Position numbers and translations under genes: made by a program
The notes under the pieces: generated by a model
Seen by the model: only the letters and a program-made list of their open reading frames with translations
What the model was told of the DNA's origin: nothing
Databases searched by the model: none
Shown here: one piece after another, positions 24,901-33,766 of the stretch
Position numbering within the stretch: the first letter of the stretch is position 1
Layout of the letters: every line of letters begins with the position of its first letter
Source of the DNA: Agriotes lineatus
Taxonomy: Eukaryota > Arthropoda > Insecta > Coleoptera > Elateridae
Length of the DNA stretch: 64,000 nucleotides
Direction: 5' to 3'
NCBI GenBank assembly: GCA_940337035.1
Contig: CALNHX010007578.1
Span: 1 to 64,000, forward strand

Positions 24901-26166
24901 AGTCAACAATCCAAATTCTTGCTATCAGCACTTTCCAGGTTTAATGAGACCGAAGAACGAATCGACAAGAAGCTGGAACATTTCCAAGAAAAATTAAACC
25001 AAGGAATCCGGGCCATTAACAACATGGACAAATGGTATAAAGCAACCGACTCCAACCGACTAAATATTCACATCATCAGTGTGTACCAAGTCGCCACAAA
25101 TGTAATTAGCGAACTGTGCAACTACCATATTCATATCTTAAACGTTCACTTCCAGCAAGGTAATCTGTACGAGCTAATAACACCTGCTCAAATTAAACAG
25201 ATCCTCGCTAATGCAACCAGTAAACTTTCACCAAATTTGGAGATATTACCAACGCCAATTCTAAAGGTTGACATTGGGCATGACGACATCTACATCAACG
25301 TCCAAGGGTATTTCATCATAGTGGAAAAAACGGAATACTCCTTAATTAAAGTGACACCAATTCCTCTCCAAATCAGCAATGGATCCTACTGGATGATCGA
25401 TGTGCCGAAAGGAATCTTCGCTGTGGATTACAACCTACAAATGTACTTCCACGAAACAGATGAAGAATTCAAAGAAGAGCTACAAATTTCTCCCACTACC
25501 TATGTTTGCAGTCCAACGGTAGTTAAAGGAATTGAAAACAACCCAAACTGCATCATTGACGATATATATCACCGAGTAGAAACCAGTCAATGTCTCCTAC
25601 GAAGACATCGCATCCAGTCCATTATTTGGAAACAATTGTACATGGAAAACACCTGGCTATTTGTAGTCAGTAAGCCAACCCGCATAGCAATCACTTGTAG
25701 TGGAAACAGGGAAGAAGTCACCGTCAACACTACAGGTGTCATTCAAATTTCATCGGATTGCATCATCCAAACTGCGAGGAATACATTAACCCCAAGGCAC
25801 AACAGAAAATACAAGATCCTGGCTGGATACTCCAAGGCTATCAGTATCAATATTACCAACCCAATCACAACAAACTCATTTTCAGAAATCGCAGAGGAAC
25901 CTGTACTAACTCAGTCAGACCACTTCGAAGACCTACAAGCATCGCAGTTAGATTTCCAGGAGCATATAAAAAACTTCACCTGGAAAGCCATCCGACATCA
26001 TTCTCACCTGTCTATTGGGGTCACAGGCAGCCTTTTGGGAACCGCTGCCCTACTAGGAGCTATCTACTACACTCGGCAACGAATAACACGAAGGAAGCCA
26101 CCACCCGCACAACCCCAGGCAGAAGAATATCCTCTCAAAACGCTCAATCTCGAAGAAACAATATAA
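18943..26166 (+). CDS. BEL/Pao Gag-Pol-Env-like polyprotein
   Basis: One intact 2407-residue ORF. Gag has a DUF1759-like region and Cys/His knuckles from residue 413. Aspartic protease: LIDPGSQGS around D549. RT: FSADIEKMYRQI and YVDD at 955-958. RNase H: FCDASERAFGAAIY, D1130. Integrase: an HHCC-type finger, then D1506, D1572 and E1623, followed by a DUF5641-like C-terminus. From about residue 1834 an extra module follows: hydrophobic leader, furin-like RREKR (1947-1951), a GVLGTVLTSIFG fusion-peptide-like segment, a coiled region, several N-glycosylation sites, and a transmembrane helix near 2356-2377 with a short basic tail. That layout resembles class I/F-type envelope proteins. Its fusion to Pol in one frame implies proteolytic release or an unseen spliced env mRNA. 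All hallmark catalytic residues I checked are present. Confidence 0.93.
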   Translation: MANNMEEFNQLAVAQEELGQKITQVFSNSKKDPASRKTEAYIASRNKTLDETWNAVTKNHAKMVQLSIPTHNYFTTGYYEQIKAIYCEAKSYLQSCLKATENPDPSETRRREETVVNPEQKVRIRKLQIRMQNFKQSLDDAELEQALGRPAITKRELKEEWDRVIEMDEEVMSNEMDSNQTHFSPEFTTLKDRYRNLINLLQAPTRNEQASAISLPQVKIPIYEGNYEEWATFKDLFTKLVDDNQNMDDVIKMQYLKTHVKGEPSRLIQHLAVTQANYNTAWNLLQQRYQNNRLILTKLLDTIFDQPVLSKESAQGLKRLHDSTKECVEAIKNLGISTDSWGPWINRVITRKWDPETNKLYEQSLQCPNEVQDHQTLMAFLQMRFQSLESIDGARKPTQDKPQKNYAAGYLNCKMCNGDHYIDNCGQFQRLSTHEKQEVVRTYRLCFRCLRHDSNIQCRSYYNCKICRFPHHTLLHKAQPPSKPIPAPKMKTFSHAAAMQTSNAPEKKPKPTIIAANLGAKKSQVLLATATVQVKAASGMTHLLRVLIDPGSQGSFITEAAAELLALPRTKVRAEISGIGNSETKVAKWKITGLITPRFPSKFSLPVTLLVLPKLTKTMPSSPIPNIKMDAWKHVFIADPTFNRPGPIDILLGAEEYSQIILEGIKKSKDGILGQNTELGWILSGTMGRRPPTSLKVNTMVAKIEEDEQLQKFWNIEEASPQRKLSPDDQVCENKFTDTVQRDVDGRYVVRIPFKQTPVHMGRSKPSALARFIHLEKKLGQDQDLAVQYKKFMQEYLDLGHMEKVAKEDENNGKYYIPHHGVIREASSSTRLRVVFDASSKASHGKSLNEMMYAGPKLQQELVDILLRWRTHRIVFSADIEKMYRQIRMNNQDQEYQRVLWRFDKSQPIREYKLCTVTYGTASAPYLAIRTLHQLAEDKKVSFPLASEAVKKDFYVDDVLSGADTVEEAIQQQGQLISLLKRGGFTLHKWCSNESAIIQELPEELKEQTYLEISEDGVKNSLGIHWSPYEDVFCFKVDVKQQESTKRTILSEVAKIFDPLGWLAPVIITAKLLIQELWLENIKWDDPVSENIQGKWETLRSQLKAVEEITLPRWLFIKRESLVELHGFCDASERAFGAAIYTRVTTSSGQVKVSLLIAKSKVAPARAKTTLPRLELCAAVLLSNLLQRVIAALDLPKVSIFAWTDSMVTLGWIKGDPVRWKTFVANRVAEINNQIPAQHWNHVKSEENPADVISRGTSPEKLKNHLLWWDGPSWLVNKSSWPCQPDTATTEEEARSYTVHQTTIHQDENEVVHRFSSLTRMVRVMSHCRRFINKCKRLPTQSGCLSVKEMDDTILLLVKVIQGSDPILRATGSQLRQNKYVSSSNKLANLNPFIDQHGIIRVGGRLENSTLSFNEKHPIILPYSSHISKLIIQEAHLRTLHGGTQLTLSYIRRKYWIINAKKAVSSSIQKCFRCLRYKAEAAQQLMGNLPSTRVNSTPPFFHSGVDYAGPIQIRTSKGRGHSSHKGYIAVFVCLSTKAIHLEAVSDMTTNSFLAVFRRFTARRGRCAHLYSDNGTNFVGARKVLDKETRQTIEGPVVQETLATGGTQWHFIPPIAPHFGGIWEAGVKSMKHHLKRTIGHATLTFEELTTLLCQIEACLNSRPLCPQGNDIEDTTALTPGHFLIGREIISPPDPINTPISSNLSNRWRIIQKIKQDFWKSWSSDYLHGLQQRNKWKKPLENTKVGDLVLIKEDSINPSKWPLARVTATHPAADGSVRVVTLQKSGGHQLKRSIGSIIPLPATTEESQEPEAEDKISTNIIQTRSSPAPRKSVASKWKLLLLIFTLLTTNTLSKAEFNIQKPDSGYYVEHIGHGKIERGTFRIEIQFERGKIEEDFETVTDMVDKFDNLCDSAKELSEDTLCKTLVHHLLEQKKHMEWIRDGMEEIITRREKRGVLGTVLTSIFGVNDEVYQDIDRLDKNQQELIKMDSQQSKFLLSALSRFNETEERIDKKLEHFQEKLNQGIRAINNMDKWYKATDSNRLNIHIISVYQVATNVISELCNYHIHILNVHFQQGNLYELITPAQIKQILANATSKLSPNLEILPTPILKVDIGHDDIYINVQGYFIIVEKTEYSLIKVTPIPLQISNGSYWMIDVPKGIFAVDYNLQMYFHETDEEFKEELQISPTTYVCSPTVVKGIENNPNCIIDDIYHRVETSQCLLRRHRIQSIIWKQLYMENTWLFVVSKPTRIAITCSGNREEVTVNTTGVIQISSDCIIQTARNTLTPRHNRKYKILAGYSKAISINITNPITTNSFSEIAEEPVLTQSDHFEDLQASQLDFQEHIKNFTWKAIRHHSHLSIGVTGSLLGTAALLGAIYYTRQRITRRKPPPAQPQAEEYPLKTLNLEETI

Positions 26167-26205
26167 TTTATCGGTTTGCTTTTTTGTGGCTTAAAATTGG
26201 CAATA

Positions 26206-26881
26206 TGTTTAATCTTGTCTTTAACAGATTAACCAGATATAAATTTATAATTATTCATTTAAATTGTACGAAACATTCTAAAAGTTAAAAGCCACCAAAA
26301 ACGCAATATTGCATTATGCAAGCGCGGCGACCTACTCACAGTCAAGTTTAAACACCTCGCAGTCGCCGCTCAGCATTTTTACACGGCTTCGCGTACACAA
26401 TTACGCAAGGCCGTGACAAGGTTTAAATGCCTACAATCGCAGCTCAGCATAAAAGACGCTCGAGTTCATGGAGTCCATATCATATCACGGAAGCAAAACC
26501 GCTGAGTATTGTTTTGCAATACTAGTAAATTAACCTACTGAATATAATACATTGCACCTGTTATTAGAAATGAACTTTGTATATTACTATGATCTAAGCA
26601 AATTTGTTTGTATATATAGAACAATTATTTTTGTAATAAACCAGTCTGCATTTACTTGTTAGATTCACTTACTGCGTCGCTGTGGGTCCAAGCCTATAAA
26701 TAATTAAGGGATGTGAGGCTGCATCTCACACAGTGACGAATTATCATCCCGTTAAGTGGCATGACTAAGCTGTCTTAAAGCGGAAACTGCTGTCTCAGTT
26801 CTGCGCTTAACATAAGGGATGGAACCAGCAAAATAACGTAACGGACGCCTGATTTCCACAGCCTCCAGGCGAATCTGTTCA
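26206..26881 (+). repeat. 3' LTR of BEL element
   Basis: 676 bp. It lies 39 bases after the polyprotein stop. A clear polypurine tract before it is not obvious. Confidence 0.95.
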
Positions 26882-27032
26882 CCCGTCGAGTACACTTTTT
26901 TAGATGATCAAGTTTAAAATGTATTGATAGCTAAATAAAATAAAAAACTGCATAAAAATGTGTTTTTTTCTTACCTAGCATCTCAGCTTATTCAACACCA
27001 TGCATGTAAACCTAAGTAAATAAAACACAGAG
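26882..27032 (-). repeat. Polinton-derived fragment between two BEL LTRs
   Basis: Read in reverse complement, AAGCTGAGATGC, an A-rich run, TTTTATTT and CTATC.ATACAT.T align in order with the intergenic segment 35080-35210 of the Polinton downstream of polymerase B. This short piece is therefore a remnant of a second, inverted copy of that region. The alignment was made by eye. Confidence 0.55.
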
Positions 27033-27708
27033 TGTTTAATCTTGTCTTTAGCAGATTAACCAGATATAAATTTATAATTATTCATTTAAATTTTACGAAA
27101 CATTCTAAAAATTAAAAGCCACCAAAAACGCAATATTGCATTATGCAAGCGCGGCGACCTACTCACAGTCAAGTTTAAACACCTCGCAGTCGCCGCTCAG
27201 CATTTTTACACGGCTTCGCGTACACAATTACGCAAGGCCGTGACAAGGTTTAAATGCCTACAATCGCAGCTCAGCATAAAAGACGCTCGAGTTCATGGAG
27301 TCCATATCATATCACGGAAGCAAAACCGCTGAGTATTGTTTTGCAATACTAGTAAATTAACCTACTGAATATAATACATTGCACCTGTTATTAGAAATGA
27401 ACTTTGTATATTACTATGATCTAAGCAAATTTGTTTGTATATATAGAACAATTATTTTTGTAATAAACCAGTCTGCATTTACTTGTTAGATTCACTTACT
27501 GCGTCGCTGTGGGTCCAAGCCTATAAATAATTAAGGGATGTGAGGCTGCATCTCACACAGTGACGAATTATCATCCCGTTAAGTGGCATGACTAAGCTGT
27601 CTTAAAGCGGAAACTGCTGTCTCAGTTCTGCGCTTAACATAAGGGATGGAACCAGCAAAATAACGTAACGGACGCCTGATTTCCACAGCCTCCAGGCGAA
27701 TCTGTTCA
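27033..27708 (+). repeat. Solo (or junction) BEL LTR
   Basis: 676 bp, with two visible mismatches to the 5' LTR in the first 90 bases. It has no internal region. Its left flank is a Polinton fragment, its right flank is Gypsy pol, and the adjoining five bases differ (27028-27032 against 27709-27713). Recombination between elements or an assembly junction explains this better than simple LTR-LTR excision. Confidence 0.92.
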
Positions 27709-28379
27709 CCATCTTTTACCATTTTTTTAATTTCATTTCTAACTTGTCCTCTTAATGTAAATGGAATAGGGTAAGATTTACTATTAAAACTTTTTGATTC
27801 ATCAACCTGCAATTTATGAATATATTTTTGTGCTTGTCCTACCTTTTCATTAATAACCTCCTTATTTCTATAAATTATTTCTAATATTAGGCCTTCAAAT
27901 TGTTTATTCTTTTCAGCTATTTTCAAATCATTCAGCAAAACCCCCTTATAATTATTATCACTCTGTATATCACATATTACATTATTATTAATTATTATAC
28001 CTTCCTTATACTTCATTGTATCTCCAATTCTATCTAATTGAACACACTTATTTTCTCGGCTGACACTATTGGTACAGTTCCAAGATTTTTTTACCCCTTT
28101 TAAATGAATACACTTTTGTGTTCCATCAATATGAATCCCTAATTGCTGAATTACATCAATTCCTAACACCATATCGACAGTGAGACCTTTTATTATAAAC
28201 AATCTAACAAAATCTTCCCATTGATTTATACTTATCTTTACATTTAACACTCGGTTTGTGGTTGATATCTTTCTTTTGGTTGCTGATAGCAAATCTATTT
28301 TATTTACTTTAATTATATTCTTGTACAGGACATCTAAATTATTTAAAATTACTTCCTCATTTATTAAAGATGTTATCAT
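27709..28379 (-). pseudogene. Gypsy protease end and RT start, truncated
   Basis: The first residues, TSLINEEVI, match the segment just after a retropepsin active site, but the catalytic D-T/S-G is not in the frame. MVLGIDVIQQLGI is the second conserved protease motif (ILG-like). GQAQKYIHKLQV and YPIPFTLRGQVRNEIKKM mark the Gypsy RT N-terminus. The frame then reads into the BEL LTR, so the last 43 residues of the 27579 frame are LTR-encoded nonsense. RT catalytic motifs are missing. Confidence 0.75.
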
Positions 28380-28545
28380 ATTTCATATTAGAATACTGTC
28401 TTCTTTTTAGTAGTACAATGGCATCATCTATCTTTTAATATTTAATATTCATAACTATGTAAATGCTAAAATACGTGTGGTTCTTCATAAAAAAAATGTT
28501 TTTAAATTACTATTTACATATTTACAAGTTCCGAGTTTCCTTTTG

Positions 28546-29643
28546 TTATCTTAATACTCTTTTAAAAGTATTTTCAGTAGTCTTTTGAACATCCTTGTCT
28601 TCTTTAGATGCTTGTTTTAATTTTCTTAATTCATCTTCTAACCTTGGTACTTCATTTTGTCTCAGCTTTTCTTTTAACTTCTTTGCTTCCTCCTTTAATC
28701 GTCGTTTAACTGTTTCCTTCTTTGTTTTCTTCTTATTTTTATTGACATTAACTATATAACCTCCTGTAATTCTTCTTAAATATTTGTTATTTTTGTTCCT
28801 CATAATATTCTTCAATATACCTCTTGTTACCACGTTTACTTCTGTATTACTTACCACTTCATTGTATTTTACCTGTTTACCATTTTCCATATCTTCACAA
28901 GTCTCTAACATTTGATTTATTTCATTAGTTCCAAATAATAATTCTTGTTTTTTATCCAAAATTCTATTTTCATAAGTATTGTATCGAAATCTAACTTCTA
29001 ATTTTTCTTTATCCTGTACTGACTTAGTTTCCATAATCTTTGTTAAATTTTCTTCTATCTCTTTGCGTTCCTCCTGTCTTTCTTTTCTCACCTCATTCTT
29101 GAGTTCCTCCTTATAACTTCCTAATGTTTCATTCATCTTATTAATTTGTGCTTGCAATTCTTGCTTATTCTCGATTTGCACCTTATTAAATTCTTCTCTT
29201 AATCCCAATATCGATTCTTCCATCCTTTTTGCCTGTTCTTTTTGCTCCTCAATTGCCTGTTGCAAATCCTTTTTCAACTCTTCCGCATTCTTCGCAAAAT
29301 CCTTCCTCAGCTCTGCTGTATCCTTCTTGCTTATCTCAGCATTTTTCTGTATTGACTGTAGTAATTCTTTCTTCGACCTGTTTTCCCTTTTCTCAGCTTC
29401 CCTATTACTTTGCTGCATTTGCATTTGCATTTGCTGCATCATTCCCATTATTTGTTTCATCCTGTCATCTTTTTCTGTATGTTCTTCCTGTAACCTTACC
29501 TGGTCTCCTTGTACTTCCATTTCTAGCTGTCCTTCTTCACCTTCTACTCCTGCGCTACTCGCCACTACTTCCATCTGTTCTGGTCCTTCTTCTTTCTCTT
29601 CTTCCACCTTCTTGCCTTTCCTTGTCACCCTTTTATCTGCCAT
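28546..29643 (-). CDS. Gypsy-type Gag, coiled-coil rich
   Basis: 365 residues, starting at an ATG. The acidic N-terminus is followed by a Met/Gln-rich stretch (QIMGMMQQMQMQMQQ) and a long Lys/Glu heptad-type coiled coil through about residue 200. A basic C-terminal half has no zinc knuckle. Its upstream position to a Gypsy protease/RT frame, and its likeness in style to the coiled-coil Gag starting at 63488, support a Gag identity. No domain was recognised directly, so this rests on context and composition. Confidence 0.6.
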   Translation of the reverse strand: MADKRVTRKGKKVEEEKEEGPEQMEVVASSAGVEGEEGQLEMEVQGDQVRLQEEHTEKDDRMKQIMGMMQQMQMQMQQSNREAEKRENRSKKELLQSIQKNAEISKKDTAELRKDFAKNAEELKKDLQQAIEEQKEQAKRMEESILGLREEFNKVQIENKQELQAQINKMNETLGSYKEELKNEVRKERQEERKEIEENLTKIMETKSVQDKEKLEVRFRYNTYENRILDKKQELLFGTNEINQMLETCEDMENGKQVKYNEVVSNTEVNVVTRGILKNIMRNKNNKYLRRITGGYIVNVNKNKKKTKKETVKRRLKEEAKKLKEKLRQNEVPRLEDELRKLKQASKEDKDVQKTTENTFKRVLR

Positions 29644-29654
29644 CTTTCAGTTAA

Positions 29655-31414
29655 ATTGTTTAAATGTACCTATTTTTTTTTATAACCCTTTATAATGAAT
29701 CGTATATCTTTATATTTGATTTACCAATTGAATCCGTTATCCAATACTTTAGTTACTCAAATTAAATGTCCTATTCTGTTACTCTATTTTTGCTCAAAAG
29801 AACTTAGTTATGATACCCTTTTACCTTTTTACAATTCTGTTCTTTTATTCGTGATTGTTAATTACAAATTAACCATAAACCTGGTTTATCAGCTATATTC
29901 AAATAAACGGGTTTGATTGTATTTTCTAATCTTACGTTTGACTTTTCAATTACCTGACATTGACAAGCTACATCAATTTGCTATGCCCTCTCGTTGCGGC
30001 GCCATAAAATTTGCTATGTTATGCTAGCTGATAAATTTATTTAAATTATCGTATTACTATTTTGCCCTTTATTTTTAACTTTCAATTCAAATCCGTATTT
30101 TACAATATTTTTAATGAAACTCTCTCAGGTGGTTCGCAATATCTAGTAACCAAATGATTGATTTGTCAAATTCTCTTTGTTTAATTGCAAGTTGATTGAC
30201 TTTCAAAAAAATTGACAACTAACGTCAAATTAATCAAAATTCAGAACGAATATCAAGGTTTTTACAATAAGATCTAATATGTAATTTCTTTCACCAATCT
30301 ATTTTGTAAGTATGAAATTCAATTATATTTTTTATACCTTCTTACTGGTTATAGCTTTTTAAATGTTTCATTTAACCTTTTAAAAACACAAACCTGATTT
30401 AACACTTTGCTTGTTGATACTGCCAAAATCCTTCTAAGCTGGATCCTCACTCCGACTGCACTCAAACACCTGCTGAGTCCTTATCCAAACGGCATCACCT
30501 ACGATGAATGTAAACTCCCAGCCTCACCTTATTACCATCCACTTCAAAACTTCCACATCCTATACTGGATTCCTGTCGTTGTCCCCTGCTGCTGTTAACT
30601 TCAAGTCTCCTAGCTCCTGTACTGGATTACTGCGGCTCCGATCCCTCTCTGGTAAGTGTCAGCATAAATCTTGTTCCAAATATGAATTTGTCTCTTTTTT
30701 TAGATGGTCCTACGTCTTCAATAATACCCACAGGTTTCCCAAAAACAATTCGCTGCACGTACTAACCTCTTGTTTGTGTCTTGTATTCCATTTCCAATGT
30801 AGTATCAATAAATCCAATTCTCTTCATATAATGTAATCTTCTGTATTGATTATTTATAATTCACTGCATTGGTTCAATCTCTTCACCGATTGTATTCCTT
30901 TATAAGTTCCAATTTATAATATTATACCTCCACCAAGTATATTTGTTTACAGCCTTTTTAAATGGTATTTGATCAAATAATTACATAAAGTAAGGCATAA
31001 ATTCTGGTTTTTTATTTTCCAAATTCGTTATATTCAAAATTACATGTCTGTCTTTTATGAGTTGTTTCAGTAACTAATTAAACAAATTACAAATTATTAC
31101 TATTAGACACGATTCTTGTTGCCTCCTATCTACACTTTTTTATATAATCAAAACAGATATTTTATTTTAATTATCATAACAGATACATTTTAGTAGTAAC
31201 CTTGGTATTTATTCCTATTCAGAATTTTCTTATTACAGATTAAGTTTGAGTAATCAATCATTATGCTATTATTTGACTAACCAATAATAAGAAAGTTAAT
31301 TTCATTATACTTTAACATGTATTTAGATCCATTAATTTGCTTATATCTGACTTCCAAATTTATTTGACTAAACTGTTTCTTTAGTATTCATATTTAAATT
31401 ATCAAAGAATATAG
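29655..31414. other. AT-rich non-coding interval
   Basis: It presumably contains the 5' region of the Gypsy remnant and the broken left edge of the Polinton. Short frames (for example 30407-30598 and 30504-30836) overlap in different frames and have no domains. No terminal inverted repeat of a Polinton was recognised. Confidence 0.5.
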
Positions 31415-31432
31415 TGTATCATAACAGTATAT

Positions 31433-33766
31433 GTGTTGAACAAAAACCAGTTCGGTTATAGTGTATGCCCTGCATATTTAACTTCAGAAAAGAAGATAAA
31501 ACACGTCAACCTTCTTATGCTGTCCGAAGAAAACTCAGAAGCTGGTGAAAATATGCATTTTTGCTGGATAAAAAATTTAAGTAGGTTAGTAAACATGCAA
31601 TTAAATAAAGATTGTCATAGAAAATTTATTTGCGATAGATGTCTCAATTATTTTCATAGAGAGGAAAAATTAAATTTACACGAATTAGATTGTAGGAAAT
31701 TAAATAAGTGTAGAATTAATCTGCCATCCCCTGGAGAAAAATTGAAATTTACCAATTACAAATATCAACAGATGGCCCCATTTATACTGTATTCAGATAT
31801 AGAGTCATGTCTAATTCCTATAAATATTGAGTGTGGTGGGAATGATGGTAGAAAGAAGCCTACCGTAAAATATCAAAAACATGAAGCTTGCAGCATAGCT
31901 TTTTATTTACATTGCACTTATAATCAATCATTGTCATATTATGAATCATATACTGGATTAGACTGTTTGCAGTGGTTTAGTAAGAAATTACATAAAATTG
32001 CTTTGTATTTAAATTGTCATTTTAAAACTATCCTCCCCATGGAACCGCTATCAGAGTCACAAGAACGTGAGTATTACGAAGCATCCGTCTGCCACATCTG
32101 CAAAGAATCTTTTTCGGAAAGCGATGTTAAGGTTAGAGATCACTGTCATTTAACTTCTAAATTTAGAGGTGCAGCTCATCAAAGTTGTAACTTAAACTAT
32201 AAAATAGATCGCATTATACCGGTGGTGTATCATAATCTTAGTGGTTACGATGGATCATTTCTAATTAAGGATGTCATAGCGACTTTTCCCGGTCAAATTT
32301 ATGTTTTACCTCAGAACAAAGAAAGGTACATTTCATTTACGAAAACAGTAGACGATGCAGATGGATTAAAATTCAGGTTTATAGATTCCTTCAGGTTTTT
32401 AAATTCCAGTCTGGAACAATTAGCTTCGTACTTGAATGTAATCGATTTTAAAATTTTACAGAGCCAAAACGAAAGACTAAACGAATATCAGTTGTCTTTA
32501 TTGCGACGCAAAGGGATATTTCCTTATGACTACATAACTTCCATCGACGTGCTATTGGAAACACATTTACCAAACAAAAATGATTTTTATAATAAGCTAA
32601 ACAATTCTCATATTTCAGATCAAGATTATGCACACGCCGTTGAAGTTTGGAATGCATTTAATTGTTCAACATTAAACGATTACTTGAATTTATATTTAAA
32701 AACTGATATTCTTTTGTTAGCTGATGTGTTTGAAAATTTTCGAGCGAGTTCTTATAGAACTTACGGACTAGATCCCGCCCATTTTTATACGCTTCCAGGT
32801 TATACATGGGATGCCATGTTAAAATTTACGAAAGTAGAACTCGAACTCCTCTCTGACATAGATATGTTGCTATTTATTGAAAAAGGAATTCGCGGTGGTA
32901 TAAGTCAATGTTCTAAAAGACATTCAAAAGCAAACAATAAGTATCACCCTGTAGATTATGATCCGACACAGCCCTCAAAATATATCGTTTATTATGACGT
33001 CAACAATTTGTACGGGTGGGCAATGAGTCAATACTTACCACATAGTAATTTCCATTTTCTAACACCTAAGGAAATTGAAATGTTTGATGTTACAAGCGTT
33101 AGCGATCAATCTCCAACGGGTTATATATTAGAGGTGGATATAGAATATCCTAATAATTTACATGACCTTCACGCTGATTTACCGATGTGCTCTGAGCATG
33201 CGATTCCACCACAGTCAAAGCTGCCAAAATTAATGACAACGTTGAAGAAAAAGGAACGGTATGTAATTCATTATAAGAACCTCAAACAAGTTATAGCTGC
33301 AGGCTTAAAAATAACAAAGGTATGGCGCGTATTATCATTCTCACAGTCAGCTTGGTTGAAAGAATATATTGAATTTAATACAAAGCTTCGAACAAATGCA
33401 AGAAACACTTTCGAAAAAAACCAATTTAAATTGATGAATAATGCAGTGTTCGGCAAAACTATGGAGAATGTGCGCAAACATAAAGTTGTTAAGTTAATTA
33501 CCAGATGGGATGGTAGATACGGAGCAGATTATTATATATGTAAACCAAATTTTCATAGCAGATCAATATTTAATGAAAATCTAGTAGCCATCGAATTGCA
33601 AAAATTAGAAATATTTTTTAAGAAGCCTATATATGTAGGCATGTGTATATTAGATATAAGTAAGACTTGTTTGTATAACTTCCATTATGAATACATGTTA
33701 CATAATTTCAACTATCAAGATTGTAAATTACTGTATACAGATACCGATAGTCTTATCTACGAGTAA
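31433..33766 (+). CDS. polB: Polinton protein-primed DNA polymerase B, main part
   Basis: 777 residues on the plus strand. In order: a zinc-finger-like CDRCLNYFHREEKLNLHELDC, ExoI (YSDIES), a CHICK...DHCH zinc/HNH-like block, ExoII (NLSGYDGSF), ExoIII (YLKTDILLLADVF), polymerase motif A (YYDVNNLYGWAM), motif B (MNNAVFGKTMENV) and motif C (LYTDTDSLIYE). It replicates the element using a protein primer. A TAA at 33764-33766 follows motif C. The 5' side is also closed by a TAG at 31412-31414, so the usual longer N-terminus is missing. The GTG at 31433 is only the first start-like codon. Confidence 0.95.
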   Translation: MLNKNQFGYSVCPAYLTSEKKIKHVNLLMLSEENSEAGENMHFCWIKNLSRLVNMQLNKDCHRKFICDRCLNYFHREEKLNLHELDCRKLNKCRINLPSPGEKLKFTNYKYQQMAPFILYSDIESCLIPINIECGGNDGRKKPTVKYQKHEACSIAFYLHCTYNQSLSYYESYTGLDCLQWFSKKLHKIALYLNCHFKTILPMEPLSESQEREYYEASVCHICKESFSESDVKVRDHCHLTSKFRGAAHQSCNLNYKIDRIIPVVYHNLSGYDGSFLIKDVIATFPGQIYVLPQNKERYISFTKTVDDADGLKFRFIDSFRFLNSSLEQLASYLNVIDFKILQSQNERLNEYQLSLLRRKGIFPYDYITSIDVLLETHLPNKNDFYNKLNNSHISDQDYAHAVEVWNAFNCSTLNDYLNLYLKTDILLLADVFENFRASSYRTYGLDPAHFYTLPGYTWDAMLKFTKVELELLSDIDMLLFIEKGIRGGISQCSKRHSKANNKYHPVDYDPTQPSKYIVYYDVNNLYGWAMSQYLPHSNFHFLTPKEIEMFDVTSVSDQSPTGYILEVDIEYPNNLHDLHADLPMCSEHAIPPQSKLPKLMTTLKKKERYVIHYKNLKQVIAAGLKITKVWRVLSFSQSAWLKEYIEFNTKLRTNARNTFEKNQFKLMNNAVFGKTMENVRKHKVVKLITRWDGRYGADYYICKPNFHSRSIFNENLVAIELQKLEIFFKKPIYVGMCILDISKTCLYNFHYEYMLHNFNYQDCKLLYTDTDSLIYE

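Larger units (their letters stand above)
18178..26881 (+). mobile_element. Complete BEL/Pao LTR retrotransposon with env-like domain
   Basis: Two 676-bp LTRs begin TGTTTAATC and end ATCTGTTCA. They flank a tRNA-Tyr-type primer site and a single 7.2-kb ORF. In the first 90 bases of the two LTRs I see one mismatch, and the rest looks identical, so insertion was recent. The five bases before the 5' LTR (18173-18177) do not match those after the 3' LTR (26882-26886), so no target duplication is seen. Confidence 0.95.
27709..29654 (-). mobile_element. Gypsy-type retrotransposon remnant (gag, protease, RT start)
   Basis: On the minus strand a coiled-coil Gag is followed by a protease end and the first residues of RT, cut off by the BEL LTR at 27708. 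RNase H, integrase and the 3' LTR are absent. A 5' LTR should lie in 29655-31400 but I could not delimit it. Confidence 0.75.

Noticed and set aside
27579..27708. C-terminal 43 residues of the Gypsy pol frame
   Set aside because: They are encoded by the inserted BEL LTR, not by Gypsy pol.
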